Source of the DNA: Baylisascaris procyonis
Lineage: Eukaryota; Nematoda; Chromadorea; Rhabditida; Ascarididae
Direction of reading: 5' to 3'
DNA: 64,000 nt
Assembly (NCBI GenBank): GCA_037389465.1
Contig: JAZARR010000070.1
Span: 2,260,501-2,324,500 of the forward strand
Positions 1-13,351 of the stretch are shown one piece after another. The notes below the pieces were generated by a model. It was not told where the DNA came from and did no database searches. It saw only the letters and a list, made by a program, of their open reading frames with translations. The stretch's first letter is position 1, and each line of letters opens with the position of its first letter. Both the position numbers and the translations under genes were made by a program.

Positions 1-1446
1 ATATATGGGAAAGAATTGACTACGAATTTGCTAATCGCATTAGAATTATCATATGGCAACGAGTTCAGCGGAATCTTGCGGCGGATTCTCGAAATGTGAG
101 CTTTTGCGTTTCCATCATTCTACGCGTCGCGAGTTCGGGATGCTGGCGCTCCGTGCAGTTTGTTGTTCTTAAAGGGAGAGGGAAGAGAATGGGTGTGGGG
201 AGAGAAGGGTTTTCAGTAGTTATAGGAGGACGAATACAAATCGATCCAGTGATGAGAATTACACACCTGACGCGATCGAAACTTTTATACTCTATGAAAG
301 TTCGAAAAATTAATATAAATAAACTTGCACGGTTAGGCATACAGTTTTCCTCGATTCGTTTGATAACGTGTTCATAATCATCAGATTTCATTTGCATTGT
401 TAGCCTCACATTTAACATTCAAAACGAGCTTTACATCCTTCTTTTCAACGTGGTTTTAGCCTCAATGGGATTTCCAACCGATGTTAGCATGACCTCACAA
501 TCTCTCCGAGGAATAATGAATGTCGACTTCTGTTATTAGGTGCGGATTCATGACCATTGTTTTATGATAAATGCATATTCGTATGGGTGGTCCGTCCAGA
601 TGGAACTGCGTTCCTGCATTGCAATGGCATCGGAATGACGGGACTATCCATGTGCCGATGGGTGGAACTATTTGTATTCATAATCTTCTCGCTCTTTGTG
701 GCTGCGAATGGTTGCACATGATTCGAGAATGACCTCGAATGTTGATGCAGTCCCAATAGTTGATAGACCTTTCCGCGAAAAGTCCTACAATATAAACGTC
801 CCATCAGAATATGTATGTGACAGCCTTCAAACAAATGTTTCAAAGTTTAAACTAGAGCTATGTGAAAGGTTTATGAGGTTTTTCGAAGCAAAAGATTTCT
901 CGTAAACTTGCCCATTAAGCAAGTAATTTGCGTTTATATCTTCATAAACTTTAGTATTCAAGATTATGAGGCTATTTGCCACTTAGATTCAGTATGTGCA
1001 GCAAGTGCAGAGATTTCATTGAAGTTGAAAGAATGGCGTCGTAGCATTGCCAGTGTAACTGTGATAATATTTAGTTGAAAGAAATGTATTGCGGTCCGAT
1101 TATGAAATTAATGTATCTCGACTGAACAGAAGAGAGCAACAAACCGACCCAATGTGCTTAATTCACTCCGTATCTACAGTTTAGCCCAGCTGCCAATGAT
1201 TTGTCATGTTTTAAGAGGGTTTTCAGTTGTGTCATAAGCGATCTGCCCAACTCATGCACTCCGTTACTTCTATCATGTAAATCTGCCACATTCTTATGTA
1301 ATTATCATCAACCCGAATCTTTTATATTTCATTTTCGGGTTTATAAATGCATAAATATATGCTATCCGTGCGGTTGAATGAAAGCATTATTATTACTGGT
1401 GAGTATGAACATTACGAATGAACAGAACATGAAAATAAAGAACGAC
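1..1446. other. No supported gene
   Basis: Short open frames on both strands (around 65-418 and 562-905) lack a recognisable domain and convincing splice sites. The C-terminal exon of the minus-strand receptor that starts at 4726 may lie here, because that gene's last recognised exon stops at a donor-like GTAAGT, but I could not find it. Confidence 0.5.
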
Positions 1447-4400
1447 TTACTTGATAGGGAAAAGATAGAGGATGGGATTGATGCCACATGTTATAATCCA
1501 GAGGAGATTGATCAAGAAGAACACCCATTTCGTTGGTTCAATTAAGGTCTCATAGTTGTACCACGTGTATTGTAGAAGAATAACGATCGTAGACATTATA
1601 ACTGCTTGCAAAAGTATTCTCATCTCATTAGTTCGTTTCCCATTCCTCACAATACCATTTTTCTTCTGAAATGGCGAATATATATCGACCTGATAGCGTC
1701 TTAAATATGAAAGCTCTTTCTAATATATTCGAAAATAGCATAACGTCGAGAAACTCATAATATCGAGATAAAGAAGTTATTCGTTTCGATAGTCACTTTA
1801 TAAAATCCTGAAGAAAAGCTAAAGGAAATATCGCTGTAAAAATAAAATAGTACCATTTTATGTGTTTCATTTTTCCGTTGAAATGAAAAGGGGAATCTCC
1901 ATAAAATTGAAAAGTTTCTTTCTTCATTGGGCTTAGCTGGAGGTGTTATCATTTTCGCGAATTGCATCGCTAAATTTGTTCCTCGTCGTCGTCATTCGTG
2001 TAACGATGTTTTTTAATGCACGACTCATCACTTTTCCTAGAAGCTGCTAAGATTTGTGAAGCACATTGAGCAGCGAGAATCGACCGTTCAACACTTTACT
2101 GCCTTCTTTATAGGCTAACGCAATGAAAGTGTTGGATTTCATGTAAACACGTTGTCATTCCTTCAACGGATAACAAACGCAAATGCGTTTTTGACAACCG
2201 TAAATTCTCACAACAATCTCTGAAACATATTGAGGCTACTTTTGCCTTGAATATACCGCCCATTTTGCTGGAAGAGGTAATAAAGACTTACGTTCATAAT
2301 GAGTTTAAAGGCAATGAGAGTATAAGCAGTGAGTGTAACGACGATAGCGCAAAGTGCAGAATTATATTCGAGTTGCCCCAAGAGAACGCTTTCTTGGCCA
2401 ACAACACCCCATTTGTATTCAGATGGTGTAAACAACACACTGACCACAGGACTTAAGTAAGCACAGGCGAATGACATCCCAACAAGCCAAAAACAGAATA
2501 TCCACAGCTGTAATATTGTTAAAATGGTAACGTCTCAAATAAACATAATTAGAAGTAAACCATTTCAGAAGTTTTTTCTGGCGCCGAGGCATAGCTGATA
2601 CAAGCTCAGAATTCACATACGAGAAACTGTAATAACGAGAGCATTTGACAGAGTAGATCACTATCGTTTTGATGTCATTGATAGGGATATCCAGCAAGGC
2701 TTAGAAAAATTTGATCCTGCATTACACGATAATGAATTCTCGTAGAGTCAAAGAAGCGGGGTCTTATCCCTTCTTTAACTCAGGATCACTCCCAGAGCTT
2801 CAGTGCTTACCGAACCAGCTTTCAGAAATTTCGGCGCCCGTCAACTTATCATGCACCATCAATCGAATAGGAGAAAACCTTTCAACGTAAAGTATAAGTT
2901 CTTCGCAGCGCTGGAAAACACCACGGCACTCCTCATATTTCATAAATTTTCGTGAACGAACAGAAAAATGAAGAATCAAAGGCTACGGCATCCAAGCCGC
3001 TTTTATTGGGTTTCATTCAGAAAAATGTGGTCCTCATTTATATCATTCATTCCACAACAATGCATACACTTTGCCACATGCAAAAATTTTCTTCATGCCC
3101 TCATTTGCCAGAAATTTTGAGCTTAATCTTTAGAAAAAATTCAACAGCTCAGGTCTTGACCCATTGAGGCTGTGTCTACTTTGACTGTCGAAGATGGATT
3201 AAATTTCATACCTGCGGCACTGTCGATTTGTAAACTTAGGTATCAGTCATATGAATTAAGGATCACATACCTTCACGGTATCATTGGTGAAGAGGAACTG
3301 AAAACGTTGAGGACAACAAATCACTACAAAACGGTTGATCGCGAGCAGCATCGTCATTTGAGTATACGCCACACAACCCGCGTTGATCAGTGCGCCACTT
3401 ACCTGCAATGGTGCGTTGAAAATCACTCATGCAATAATATATTACGCAGGTTACGACTGAACCAAAAAATTACTATCTGCAGCATCTGTTTTGCGTTGGT
3501 GCACAGTTTACGGTGAACAGCAAGAAGGCAATACGGTGGTCGTTTCTTTTTTCAATAATTCCACTTCGCACGTTGCCTGCCTAAGGAATTAGGATGTAAG
3601 CTGACAAATCTAGGCAGGAAGAAAAAAGTGAGCAAGTGAGAGTAACCTTCGTAATCCAGAAGTGGAATGTTGTTTGAAAGATGATAAAGAAACCACTGAG
3701 TATGTGAAAGGCAAGTTGGAGCAGGTCTGCGATAGTGAGGTTAAGCATTATAATATACGAAGGATTGGAGTTGAGAACCTTGTCCGTGGCGAACAACTGC
3801 AACGAGATTTCTTTATGGATCCTCTTCCCTCCGAGGGGAAACCCTCTTGAATTAGTAACTCACTGAAATAGGAGACCAGTTTGATTATGAAACATGTTTT
3901 TCGCTAAAAACATGCGAAGATATAAAACACTTCCGGCTAGAAGCAACCTGGAAAAAAGAAACAACTTTTTCGAAAAGAACATCACTTGAAAGTTTGGAAA
4001 TTTTTGAATTCGAATTCACGTCATGTAAAAATTGATTGCTACTGCAGAGAAAGTAATAACAACGAGAATGTGTCGTTTTCACATCGGTGTGTCAACTGTT
4101 TTCAGCAGCCGATATAGGAGAAACGCTTGGACAGAAAAAATCTATAGAATTTTAGACGAAAGTGCTTCGCCGTTCTTTCCGTTTCCAGGTCAGATTGGAA
4201 TTCTGTAAGCTGTGAATAAATGCGAATCGGGATTTCATAAAATCGAATTGATTAAACGATTGGGAATTTCTAATAAGCAAGATTCCATTATTTTATGTAA
4301 TTCCCAAATGATTCTCACACCATGTGTTGCTCATGTGGTAGTTTTTTTTTTCGTTTTACAATCACTTCAACACCAGAAATTTTCTGGAAAGGTAAAATGT

Positions 4401-4726
4401 TCTCTTAAACGTATCTTAGCAGAGTATTGAACCTTTTCGATAATATAAAACAGAGCATTTAACCACATAATTCTAGGTCATGGAATGACAGTGCAACATC
4501 CCACATTGACTTAGAGAAATCTGTCGTCTCAATCTGAAGGTACTGCAGCCACACATTGTTGAAGAGTATATCCGCTTACCAGTAAAGTAGTTCCTTGAAA
4601 AATGGCTAATATGCTCGATAGTACTGTATTTACTAGACCAGCAAGAAGATTTTCGACGAACACATTGCTCAGCGCAGTAGTCGTTTCATTTGCAATAGAC
4701 ATGTGTAATTCCTGAAGGTATCTCAT
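1447..4726 (-). CDS. Rhodopsin-like 7TM serpentine receptor, five exons
   Basis: G-protein-coupled receptor of the plasma membrane, probably chemosensory or peptide-sensing. Exons run 4726-4580, 3796-3647, 3402-3271, 2507-2292 and 1665-1447, all joined in phase 0, giving about 287 residues. TM1 is near residues 24-48 (LLAGLVNTVLSSILAIF) after an Asn-Glu-Thr glycosylation site. TM2 carries LNLTIADLL, the family-A LxxxD motif. TM3 ends in LLAINRFVVICCP, where NRF replaces DRY. TM4-5 lie in the fourth exon, and TM7 has NPILYLF in place of NPxxY. The start chosen is the ATG at 4726; an ATG at 4702 is also possible. The last codon plus stop (AAGTAA) overlaps a perfect GTAAGT donor at 1450, so a further tail exon may exist. 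Srx, Srw or Srsx-type subfamily cannot be decided by eye. The 7TM call is firm; ligand and G protein are unknown. Confidence 0.8.
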
Positions 4727-7235
4727 ATGCTCGTCACGTCTCAATTTTTTACGACGAAGGATACTTCGAAGCGGAAAAATTGGAAAAAAAAGCCACGTAC
4801 ACAGCGAATGTAATGCTATTTGCGCGGCCTGTAGTGATATTCAGTGCCGATAAAAAGAAAGAGCTGCCATATATAAACGAATGGATGAAAAGGAATAACC
4901 ACTGCATTGGCTATATACGTAGTAATGAACTGTCTATAGCAAATTCGTATTTGAAGCTTGTCCTAGCAGGATAGTGTCATTTTTCGAGCTTAGACAAATT
5001 CACAGCCTCTAAAAATTTTCAATCTTGTGGTTCTGCGCCAACACTAGAAGGCTCTGAAGCAGCAACACTGCAATAACGCTAGGAGAAAATTCGGCCCTTC
5101 AAGCGCCTCAGCGCCTCAGGAAGAGTGATACGAAGTGCACCTTTTGCAACTCCGTCGGTTGAATCAAGTGGCTTCACTATCAATCAAAAAGAATTGAAAC
5201 TGTGTCTTAGAAGCTTTTCCACTGTCATTTGCGACTTCTGTAAACCCACAGTGAAAAATTGTTTTTCGACCATATTCGACCGTTTAGAGAGCAATACTGA
5301 CACGCAAATTTTGTGATGCTGCTCAGCTTAAACAACTCATATAAAGAGTCGCAATGAAGTGGGATTCGGCAAATCGCAGTGTGCTGCAGATTATATCTGC
5401 CGAATTTTGTGGTATATTCCCTCTCGTTTGTAAGTTCAAACTGCAAGACGTGCGCTTTCATATGTGCGTATAATATGTAGGCAAAACATATGTTAGGTTT
5501 AAACAGTATAATTTCTGCTCCTGCCATAGTATGCACGGGCATTGTATCAGCGAGAATTTCTAAAACTTGTAGTCCTCAGTTTCCACAGGCGCGCAAATGT
5601 TTCTATACTTTAACCGTCGCCCCTGGAAGGTCTCAGCATGAAGTCCAGCAACGGTTTCCGAGCAATTTCAAATGTTCCATTATCGGAAACCTGAACCGAC
5701 GGCATGCTTCACCCATATATTTGGACCGCATCCCCAAGTTATGCTCTGAAAGCTTCCCTTTTTCTGCACACTACTCGTGCACTATATTGGCAGAGTGAGG
5801 GGGGTTCAAAAACTGACATCAAGGAAAGTTTCCTGCTTCTTTTTTTCTGATGAGATCAGCACCTCTCTGATGATACCGGATGATAGGCCGCCGTTGCGAT
5901 GACTGATAACTCGCTACTTCTAAATACCCCTACTCTACACCCTTGCATTTCTGTTTCGCTATCTAGAATACTTTTTGTCCTTTAAGCATGACGCAATTTT
6001 GTTTTACAGCTTCTATTGCTGCCAGTGTGTTGGCACATCAAGCAATTCGAAATAAACATCGAGCAGCACCACTGTCATCAGCAATTCACGCTCAATTAAA
6101 TAATGGAATGATCAGTGGGGGACATACCAATGAGACAAATCTTCCATTCAGCAATCTTCGCTTAACGTAAAGGCAGACGAGAAACAGTCAGTACAAGTAA
6201 CCCTTTTTAGTAATATTTACAGAAATCACATATTGCAATATGGATGTGTTTTGTGAGTGTCAGACAGTAAACGACCTATGGATAATGGATTTAAAGCAGC
6301 GACAGCATCCACACTGGCAAAATATCGAGCGCAAAATGCTGTGCCGCGCTTGAAAAAAATAAGCGAGCAATCATGTCGCCCAATAACAGATCAATTTCCT
6401 GCTTCAATGAATTCGTACTCTCGGATATACCTCCCACCTTTTCCACGCCTCTACCCCCAACCTCACCCCTCAAAAAAATGAGCTAACAAAATACATGTTG
6501 TGCCACTAATGGAAGGTGAAAAACCCAGTGTCTTAGTTACAAGAGGCTAGTCGGCGAGTGCACCTTAACCCAAGAATCACTTAAATGGTTATTAGTTCTC
6601 AGAGCCTAAGGCGTTCATTATTTCCACTCATGCCGCTACTTTTATTTTATTTGCTTAATGAGTTTAATGCAAAATGACTTTTTATTTATTCACTTAGCGA
6701 GTATAACGTAAAATGCAACTTGTGGAATGCAATTAACAGAGAAGGAAAAAAAAGTCGAGTGAAGTGAAAGTGAAAACACACAAGTGAAAGCATTTCGTTC
6801 ATTTCTCAAATGGGATCAGTGGAAGAGTGTCAGGCGCCTCGCTAAGATGAGTGTGATTCGAATGTATCGAGAAATGTTCTGAATTCATTAAGAGAGCCTC
6901 AATTAATAATAAGTGACGGAAGAATGGTTCAGATTAGTGTAACTTCAACGGCAAAAAGGCCCTTATGGACGTTAGTTTTAAAACATTGGATAGACGATCG
7001 AAGCCATTAGTATAAGTCAGGTTGATGGCGGAGAATGTAAAGAACTTCGAGGCCATAACATTTACAAATTATTTAAAATTATTTAATTATTTAAAACTAT
7101 GAATGCACAATAAATTAAAAACATGAGATTATTTAAAACTATAAATGCAAAATAAGATAAAATAAATGAACCAGAAAGTAGTGAAATAGATCGTATTTGT
7201 AAAAAGATATCCTGAGAAAAGAACAAAGACTTGAA
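4727..7235. other. Gene-poor stretch
   Basis: No gene supported. Several open frames of 60-105 codons overlap each other on both strands with no recognisable motif. A diverged direct duplication of about 41 bases (T-rich start, then a variant of TGCAAAATG) lies at 6637-6677 and 6678-6718. A second direct repeat of 28 bases with three mismatches lies at 7086-7113 and 7128-7155. Confidence 0.5.
7086..7155. repeat. 28-bp imperfect direct repeat
   Basis: Two copies beginning attatttaaaactat lie at 7086-7113 and 7128-7155. They differ at three positions and are separated by 14 bases of A-rich sequence. This is probably local slippage in AT-rich DNA. Confidence 0.7.
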
Positions 7236-7316
7236 AGGTGTACACGTTTCGGCCCTTATTCGTTTACGTGTGCACCTGAGTTATGCGCGGGCCATCATCA
7301 GAACGATACGCATAAC
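7236..7316. repeat. Two nested-spacing hairpins in tandem
   Basis: Arms aggtgtacacgt (7236-7247) and acgtgtgcacct (7266-7277) pair with one mismatch across an 18-base loop. Directly after them gttatgcg (7280-7287) pairs perfectly with cgcataac (7309-7316). Two stem-loops this close, with higher GC than their surroundings, suggest the end of a small non-autonomous element, but no full element could be outlined. Confidence 0.5.
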
Positions 7317-8019
7317 CCTGTTAGTTAAGTGATGAAAAGTTGTAATGTTAGTGAAACAGAACAAAGTAAAGGGCAGCTTAATAAGGAGACAGATAGAAGT
7401 AGAAAAGAAGACCTGGAAACGCAAAAGACGAGGAATAGAATAAAGAAATGCAACTGGAGTCGTAAAGCGAACTATAGGTAGCGGCATTGTGAACATAATT
7501 AATATTATCGGTTAAAAGTAGATTACAAACACCTCGCCTACCTCATCATAAACACGCATTCTTTCATGATAGAAATGAATGTTTTTGTGTTTCATACTGA
7601 TTCAAGCCTCAAGCGTATCAATAATTCTTTGTGTGCTAAATTCATGTTGTCTTTGTGGAGTAGAAGGTTGCACTGAGGTGACACCACAGATCAAGCCGTT
7701 CTTGCTTTACAGACATTCTAAGTAAGAGAGTGGTAGCCAGCTGAGTATGCATACAATATTATTTGTTTCAGACATTCCAATACTGAGTTAATAGAAGTGT
7801 CCGCACTTTTTAAAGTTATGAGCATGATGCAAATTAACAAGTCGGTAATAATTGCTAACAATCTACTGTTGACAGCTTTATTTAACACCTTATTCTGACT
7901 GCAAACGTCAGCTGAGTGTAGATAATGCACAATCAACAAGCAGCACTTACGAAGAGAAAGATTGAATTGCATTATGTCACAAAAATAGAAACGTTGTCGA
8001 GAGATGAAAGCATTCTTTC

Positions 8020-8810
8020 GTCATCTGAGTTGTCCTTGAGAATGGGAGAAACAAGCTGCAATCATCAGAAAATGATTAAAAATAAGAGTAACTAATGATA
8101 TTGAGAAGATCATCGACGAAGGGATCGAAAAGAAACAATCTAATGATGCAACATCAGAGATGCCTGAAGAGGTGAAATCTTGAGCGGAATACACAGGCTG
8201 ATCAGGAAAATCTAGAAGACGGCTGGACCAACGGTTAACAATCCATGCGGGCAAATTGCCACGAACAGTTTTTTTGCCTAGTAAAGGTGGAAGCAAGAAA
8301 TAAGAAACGCTGTCAAATGCTTTTCGAAAATCAAACAAGTTTGGTGACTTATCATTAAACCACTCTGTGGATTCATGCATTCCGGTGTTGGATAGCCGCC
8401 GATAGCCTATGTAAATGAACGTACGGGCTTTCGTTCGGAATTCTATTGCTAATGCAACGGTTTATCATTTTTGGAAAAATAGTCAGCTCCAATATTCTGC
8501 AGGCTGCCGATGTCAGACTTATTTGAAATCTGCAGTTTTTGTTCTCATCTTTGTGCACTTTCTTACGAATAGGAGTTTTTTTAGTTCCCATTTTGTGAAC
8601 AACTCCGGTGACAGTACTCTCTTCAAAGATGAGAAATAGATGGCAGGTAAAAACAGCCATAAGCCTGTGATGCACAAAATATAGTAAGTCGTGAGGGGCC
8701 GTGGATAGCTGCATGCTTTGTTTACAGAGCAATTCGCATATATCGGTGATGTCGAAACCTACGAGATAGGATACGTTATCACACTGCCGTCTTACTGATA
8801 GATCCAGCAA
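8020..8810 (-). mobile_element. Decayed non-LTR (LINE) reverse transcriptase fragment
   Basis: The minus strand reads as a broken reverse transcriptase of the CR1/Jockey type. The first part (8810-8373) contains a PIRKKVHKDENKNCRFQISL segment followed by TSAACRILE, matching the usual PIyKKGd...nyRPISLTSvvcKilE block. The second part (8380-8021), in another frame, contains LFDFRKAFDSVSYFLL, matching the xLDfsKAFDSVxHxxLL block, then RGNLPAWIVN and a degraded stretch where the catalytic YADD box should be. The two frames meet near 8380, so at least one frameshift separates them. No endonuclease domain, 3' tail or target-site duplication was recognised. It is a dead remnant, not an active element. 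Confidence 0.75.
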
Positions 8811-9516
8811 AACACTTTATCGAACGCCCTAACAGTATCCATATCATTCCGATACGTCACATCGACAACTCAATGCGGTTTTGATTTTTGTTCCGTTGCG
8901 AATATAATTGCAAAACTTGTCAATGGAACAACTGTGAAGAAATTTATATCTATATGATGAAAGTAGATTTTTCTTCGTGTTCACAACCGTCAAGGTGCTC
9001 TCCTATCCAACAATTAGAGTCGAACATCGCTGCTTACTTTCAATACAAAGTGCACTTCATGCAAATCATTTCGATACTCATGCGATATATCGTGCACTCA
9101 AAATGGACAAGTTTTAGCTTTTTTATTGCCAAAGTGAAGAAGGAGTTGTTTCAATAATTCGAACGTGGTAGTGCATAGGTATTGCACTTTATAGTCTACT
9201 GTATTCAACACATCAAATACTTATTCCATGTAAAATCAATTAATCATGCTTGATAATTATATGTTCACTATGACAGAGATTAAACGTTCCAAAGTCATTT
9301 CTAGAGATCACGTGTTTGCAGAATTCGTACTGTCAACGGCTATCACAGAGCGGTGCAGCAGAATTCAAGAGTGCATCATATATAAATAAGTGGCACAATA
9401 TTCAGAACGAGATCAGCTACGTGTGAACCACAGGTCGGATTTTGGGCATGGTGACGTAAATAATTCTGAGAATAGAATTTCGCACACAGATGCCAGAGTG
9501 ACGACATTGGCAGTGC

Positions 9517-9648
9517 AATCACCGAATGTATGGTGGATAAATTGAAATGCTAACCATGAGAATCACCGAATGTATGGTGGATAAACTGAAATGCTAACCA
9601 TGAGAATCACCGAATGTATGGTGGATAAATTGAAATGCTAACCATGAG
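9517..9648. repeat. 44-bp tandem repeat, three copies
   Basis: The unit starts aatcaccgaatgtatggtgg and ends gctaaccatgag. Three head-to-tail copies cover 9517-9560, 9561-9604 and 9605-9648; the middle copy differs by one base (aaactg for aaattg). Near-identity implies a recent expansion. Confidence 0.95.
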
Positions 9649-12286
9649 AACATGGTTTGCATCGAATTCACAACTGTGAAAGTATGAGTTGAATTGTTCT
9701 ATGAAATATTTGCCGATGTGTGTTGTAGCAGGGGCTCAAACTAAGGACCTTGAAGAGTTGATACAATAACTAGGAACAGGCCTTGAAGCCAGTTCATGCA
9801 ATATACGACCGACTATATGACCGACTTCTAAAAAATTGTCATTCCTGTATTAATCACTTTTGAGTATCCCATATAATTCAGGCATTAATGATCCATTATT
9901 GCAATTATGAGGCAACAGTGTCCCACTGAGGCAGCCAAAGACAGCTTTCAGCTCATCACTGCTTTCAGGTCATCAGCTTTAATTTTTGAGTTGAGAACAT
10001 TGCATGAAATGACACCCCAGAATCTTTCATTCTTGAAGCTGTGATCACCGTTGGAGCAGTTCTTCGCAAGATCCTCCTTAGAATCGTCTCTCACGTTCAT
10101 CTTGAATCCTGCTTCATATAACTGCAAATTACTGACAACGAGTCGCTTAGATTGCACTTCTATTGGATATTGCCGAATAGGGGCTCAACTGCCTCGGCGT
10201 TAAGTGGCCTCGTACTTAGCACCAGCGTAAAAGAACGCGATCGCAAAACCCACAGAAGCTTTGTACGGTACAATGCAACTGCCCTCGTCATACTGATAGT
10301 CACTTGCAGGCACAAGTAGCGAGATAACTTGACATTTCTAGCGACAGGGAACCTCCTTATTTCTTCGACGGCATTTATACCTGTCCCAGCACGGTAAGAA
10401 CAGATTCGACAAGTGCATCATTGTGTGCCGTTGAATGGCGCTCCTCTCCAGGATTCCAGATAATACTGTTGGCCTGCTTTTTTTCAAGTAAGAGTAGATC
10501 ATCTACTTCATATAAAACGGGTGGGCCTGTCACAGAAAAGGACATGCGCAGGAATTTAGAATGCCATGATCTAGGATGTTTGGGAGAGAGGTTGATTAAA
10601 GGGAATATGCTGCATCACTGCACTCGATAATGGGACGCGAATATTTACCTATCTTCTGTTCCAAATTCATGGAATGGCAAATGAGTAGAACATATGTATT
10701 TCACACAGCTTGCAGCACATTAGAAATGGAAATGATAAAACTGCAAGTAAATCGGTATGCTGCTAAGCGGTCAATAGGCCACTATGCGGTCACTACGGCT
10801 CTATGTTATTATCGAACCCCTGTGCTTAAGCAATTCGCTAAATTTAATTTGCAGATAAGATCTTTCACATCAATATTTCTTTTAAAAAAAACCATATAAT
10901 TGTCACGAGAAAATATTATGATGCATAGCACGTCATTATTATAAACGCTAACAAATATTTTTATTATGCCGATAACATCTTAAAATAGGTGCCACGTTGT
11001 GGCTTTTGTTTTCCACTTGCACGAATCAGTTCATAAATTGTCGTCGTAAATCAGTTCATAAATATAGTAGCAAAAGGTGGCTTAAGGTCATTACGGCGAG
11101 AAAGAAATCATTACTATAGTCATAGTAAGCTACAAAAATTTAGACATATGCGTGCATGATATTTGCGTTTAAAACATCAAAGATGAAGTTTCAACTCAAG
11201 AATATGGAATGAGCACATTTTCAACACGTAATATCAACGTTTGCAAATCAAACTGAAAGCCTCAACTTTAGATAAAAAATGTTTAGCGAGTAAAATGACG
11301 ACAAGCAAAAAAAAAAAAATACTTAGACGCTTAAGTTGATATCACCAAGAAGAAAAAAATCTAATGCTCGAAATTTGATAATCGAAGTATGCGAGATTTT
11401 TTTTTCATCGGATTTCATTTGCATGGTTACAACTTTCATGATTGCAATGCATTCAACATCGAAGATCGCTTCAAACTAATATGATTTTTAAAGCAAAGAA
11501 ATTCCCATTGTAATTGCTTTGCATGTATCAATAGATTTATAGAGGATTTAGAGGGATTAGAAAAATAAAATCCTAAATAAAATCCTATTTTTTGCCACCG
11601 GATGCTATCAGATTCATGAATGCCTATGCAAACGCATAAAAATCCATGCAGCCATTTGCGCATAGAGTAAACTATATGCCCTCAAGTTTATTCGGTATGA
11701 TGTCAAAGATGTGTAATAGAAGCGTAAATGAAGTGTGGAAGTTAAAGCAAAAGGAAAAGGAAAAGCATATCAGAATAGCTGACACAACCTAACATCTTGG
11801 ATCCCGCTTAACTGACCAATAAAATCTGCGTAGTTTTTGCATCCGTATGTAAATTGCAAAAAAATTCTTTTGGCATCTTTATTTATCAATGACTCTATTC
11901 GCCGTTGATAGATTAATGTGATTTTTGCTGTAGGAGATCAATCGATGGAAGATATTGTAGTCACCAATTTTTCCAACTCAGCTGAGACCACCTGAGAGAC
12001 GGGCAAGTGGGTAGACGGAATGGGCACAGTCCTGCAAATATACGACGCAATCATAAGCTGCATTCGGAGAGCAAATTCATTTTAATTTGTAGGGGATTGT
12101 AAAGCGATGAATTGTAGAGAAGAGCATCGGTAGGAACTGCACTACAGGTAAGAATGAAATGAGTGGCAAATCATTTGGCTAACGTCGGCAAAAAATTTAA
12201 TTCCAAAAATCAGCAAATTGAGGTAAAAATCAAGTCGTTAATCGTAGTGGTGTTCCACGATGTTCACAGCTCTAATGTAAACAACG

Positions 12287-12287
<1 letters not shown>

Positions 12288-12350
<63 letters not shown>

Positions 12351-12357
12351 TATATAT
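12288..12357. repeat. TA dinucleotide microsatellite
   Basis: About 70 bases of nearly pure TA with one interruption near 12348. The assembled length of such an array is often unreliable. Confidence 0.95.
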
Positions 12358-12406
12358 GTTTTTGATTTATGGTGCATTCATGGTTTTAAATAATTAAATA
12401 ATTGTA

Positions 12407-12411
<5 letters not shown>

Positions 12412-12480
<69 letters not shown>
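12412..12480. repeat. Second TA dinucleotide microsatellite
   Basis: About 69 bases of pure TA, only about 55 bases after the first array. The spacer between them is itself AT-rich. Confidence 0.95.
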
Positions 12481-12483
<3 letters not shown>

Positions 12484-13307
12484 TTTAAAATACCATACAT
12501 CTTCTAATACCATACATCGCTGATAGCAGCTGTGTCATAGAGCACTTTTGTGTACGAATAAAAGTGCATCTCAGTAATTAATTTATTCTTATTAGGGTGA
12601 ACTCTGATATTGAACCAAATAATTTTGTTCAAGAACACGTCAAATCGTCGAAATTAAAAGGTTGGTCGATGATTTACCTCCAACTTCCCTTTGAATGCAG
12701 AGAGCACACGTACCTAGAGGCTAGTGATTATGTAACTATAAGAATATTGGCAATATCAGTGATAGTGATAATCATAACAATATTAATAACTGCTTCTCAT
12801 TATAGGGAATCTTGGTTGCAATTGAGTTGCAATAGATTTCAGTGGTCATGTGATGAAACACCGCAAAGCGGTAATTGGCATCAAGAAAGGTGAAAGTATA
12901 GCGCAACAATAAGAAACACTTCATAAGGTTTTTTCGGCTCAGAAGATGGGATGAGGAGTAGGCGATGTAGGCAATAAGAGGGTGTAATGTTTTTTTTAAA
13001 CGGATTAAACATGTTGTTGATGTGTTTCTGGCAAGATCGGTTACTGACCAGCTTGAAAAGCTTGTTTTTCTTCGTTGTTCTAGCACTACCGTTTATGCTA
13101 GAATTGCTTGAGACCTACATTTGAAGAAACTGTGCAAAGTGTAACCCATCATTGAATTCTATGCGACAAGAATCTTGCTTCTGTTGTTGCAACATCATGC
13201 CTATGCGTGTATGCATCTGTGCGTCCTATAGTCTCAACTCGCAAACTATTGAAGTTAGAGTTGCATAGTTTGGGATGGATATATCGGAGACTGTAAACTA
13301 AGCACTC

Positions 13308-13351
13308 AAAAAGTGAGAAAACTCTCACGAAAAAGTGAGAAAACTCTCACG
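13308..13351. repeat. 22-bp tandem repeat built on a palindrome
   Basis: Two identical copies of a 22-base unit. Each holds the inverted repeat gtgag-aaaact-ctcac, so each copy can fold into a 5-bp stem and arms can also pair between copies. Confidence 0.9.

Noticed and set aside
2633..2743. Plus-strand frame reading TRAFDRVDHYRFD, resembling a reverse-transcriptase KAFDxV block.
   Set aside because: It lies largely inside the intron between exons 3 and 4 of the minus-strand receptor. Only about six residues match, with no flanking RT blocks on either side.
5225..5798. Open frames of 102-105 codons on both strands.
   Set aside because: Overlapping frames on opposite strands, no domain, no splice signals and no hydrophobic or Cys pattern.
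10421..10899. Two consecutive plus-strand frames (69 and 89 codons).
   Set aside because: No recognised motif, no acceptor or donor linking them; consistent with chance.
12597..12893. 98-codon plus-strand frame with one hydrophobic stretch.
   Set aside because: It starts at a GTG, not an ATG. The hydrophobic part is Ile-rich from ATA/ATT repeats in AT-rich DNA, and no gene context was found.
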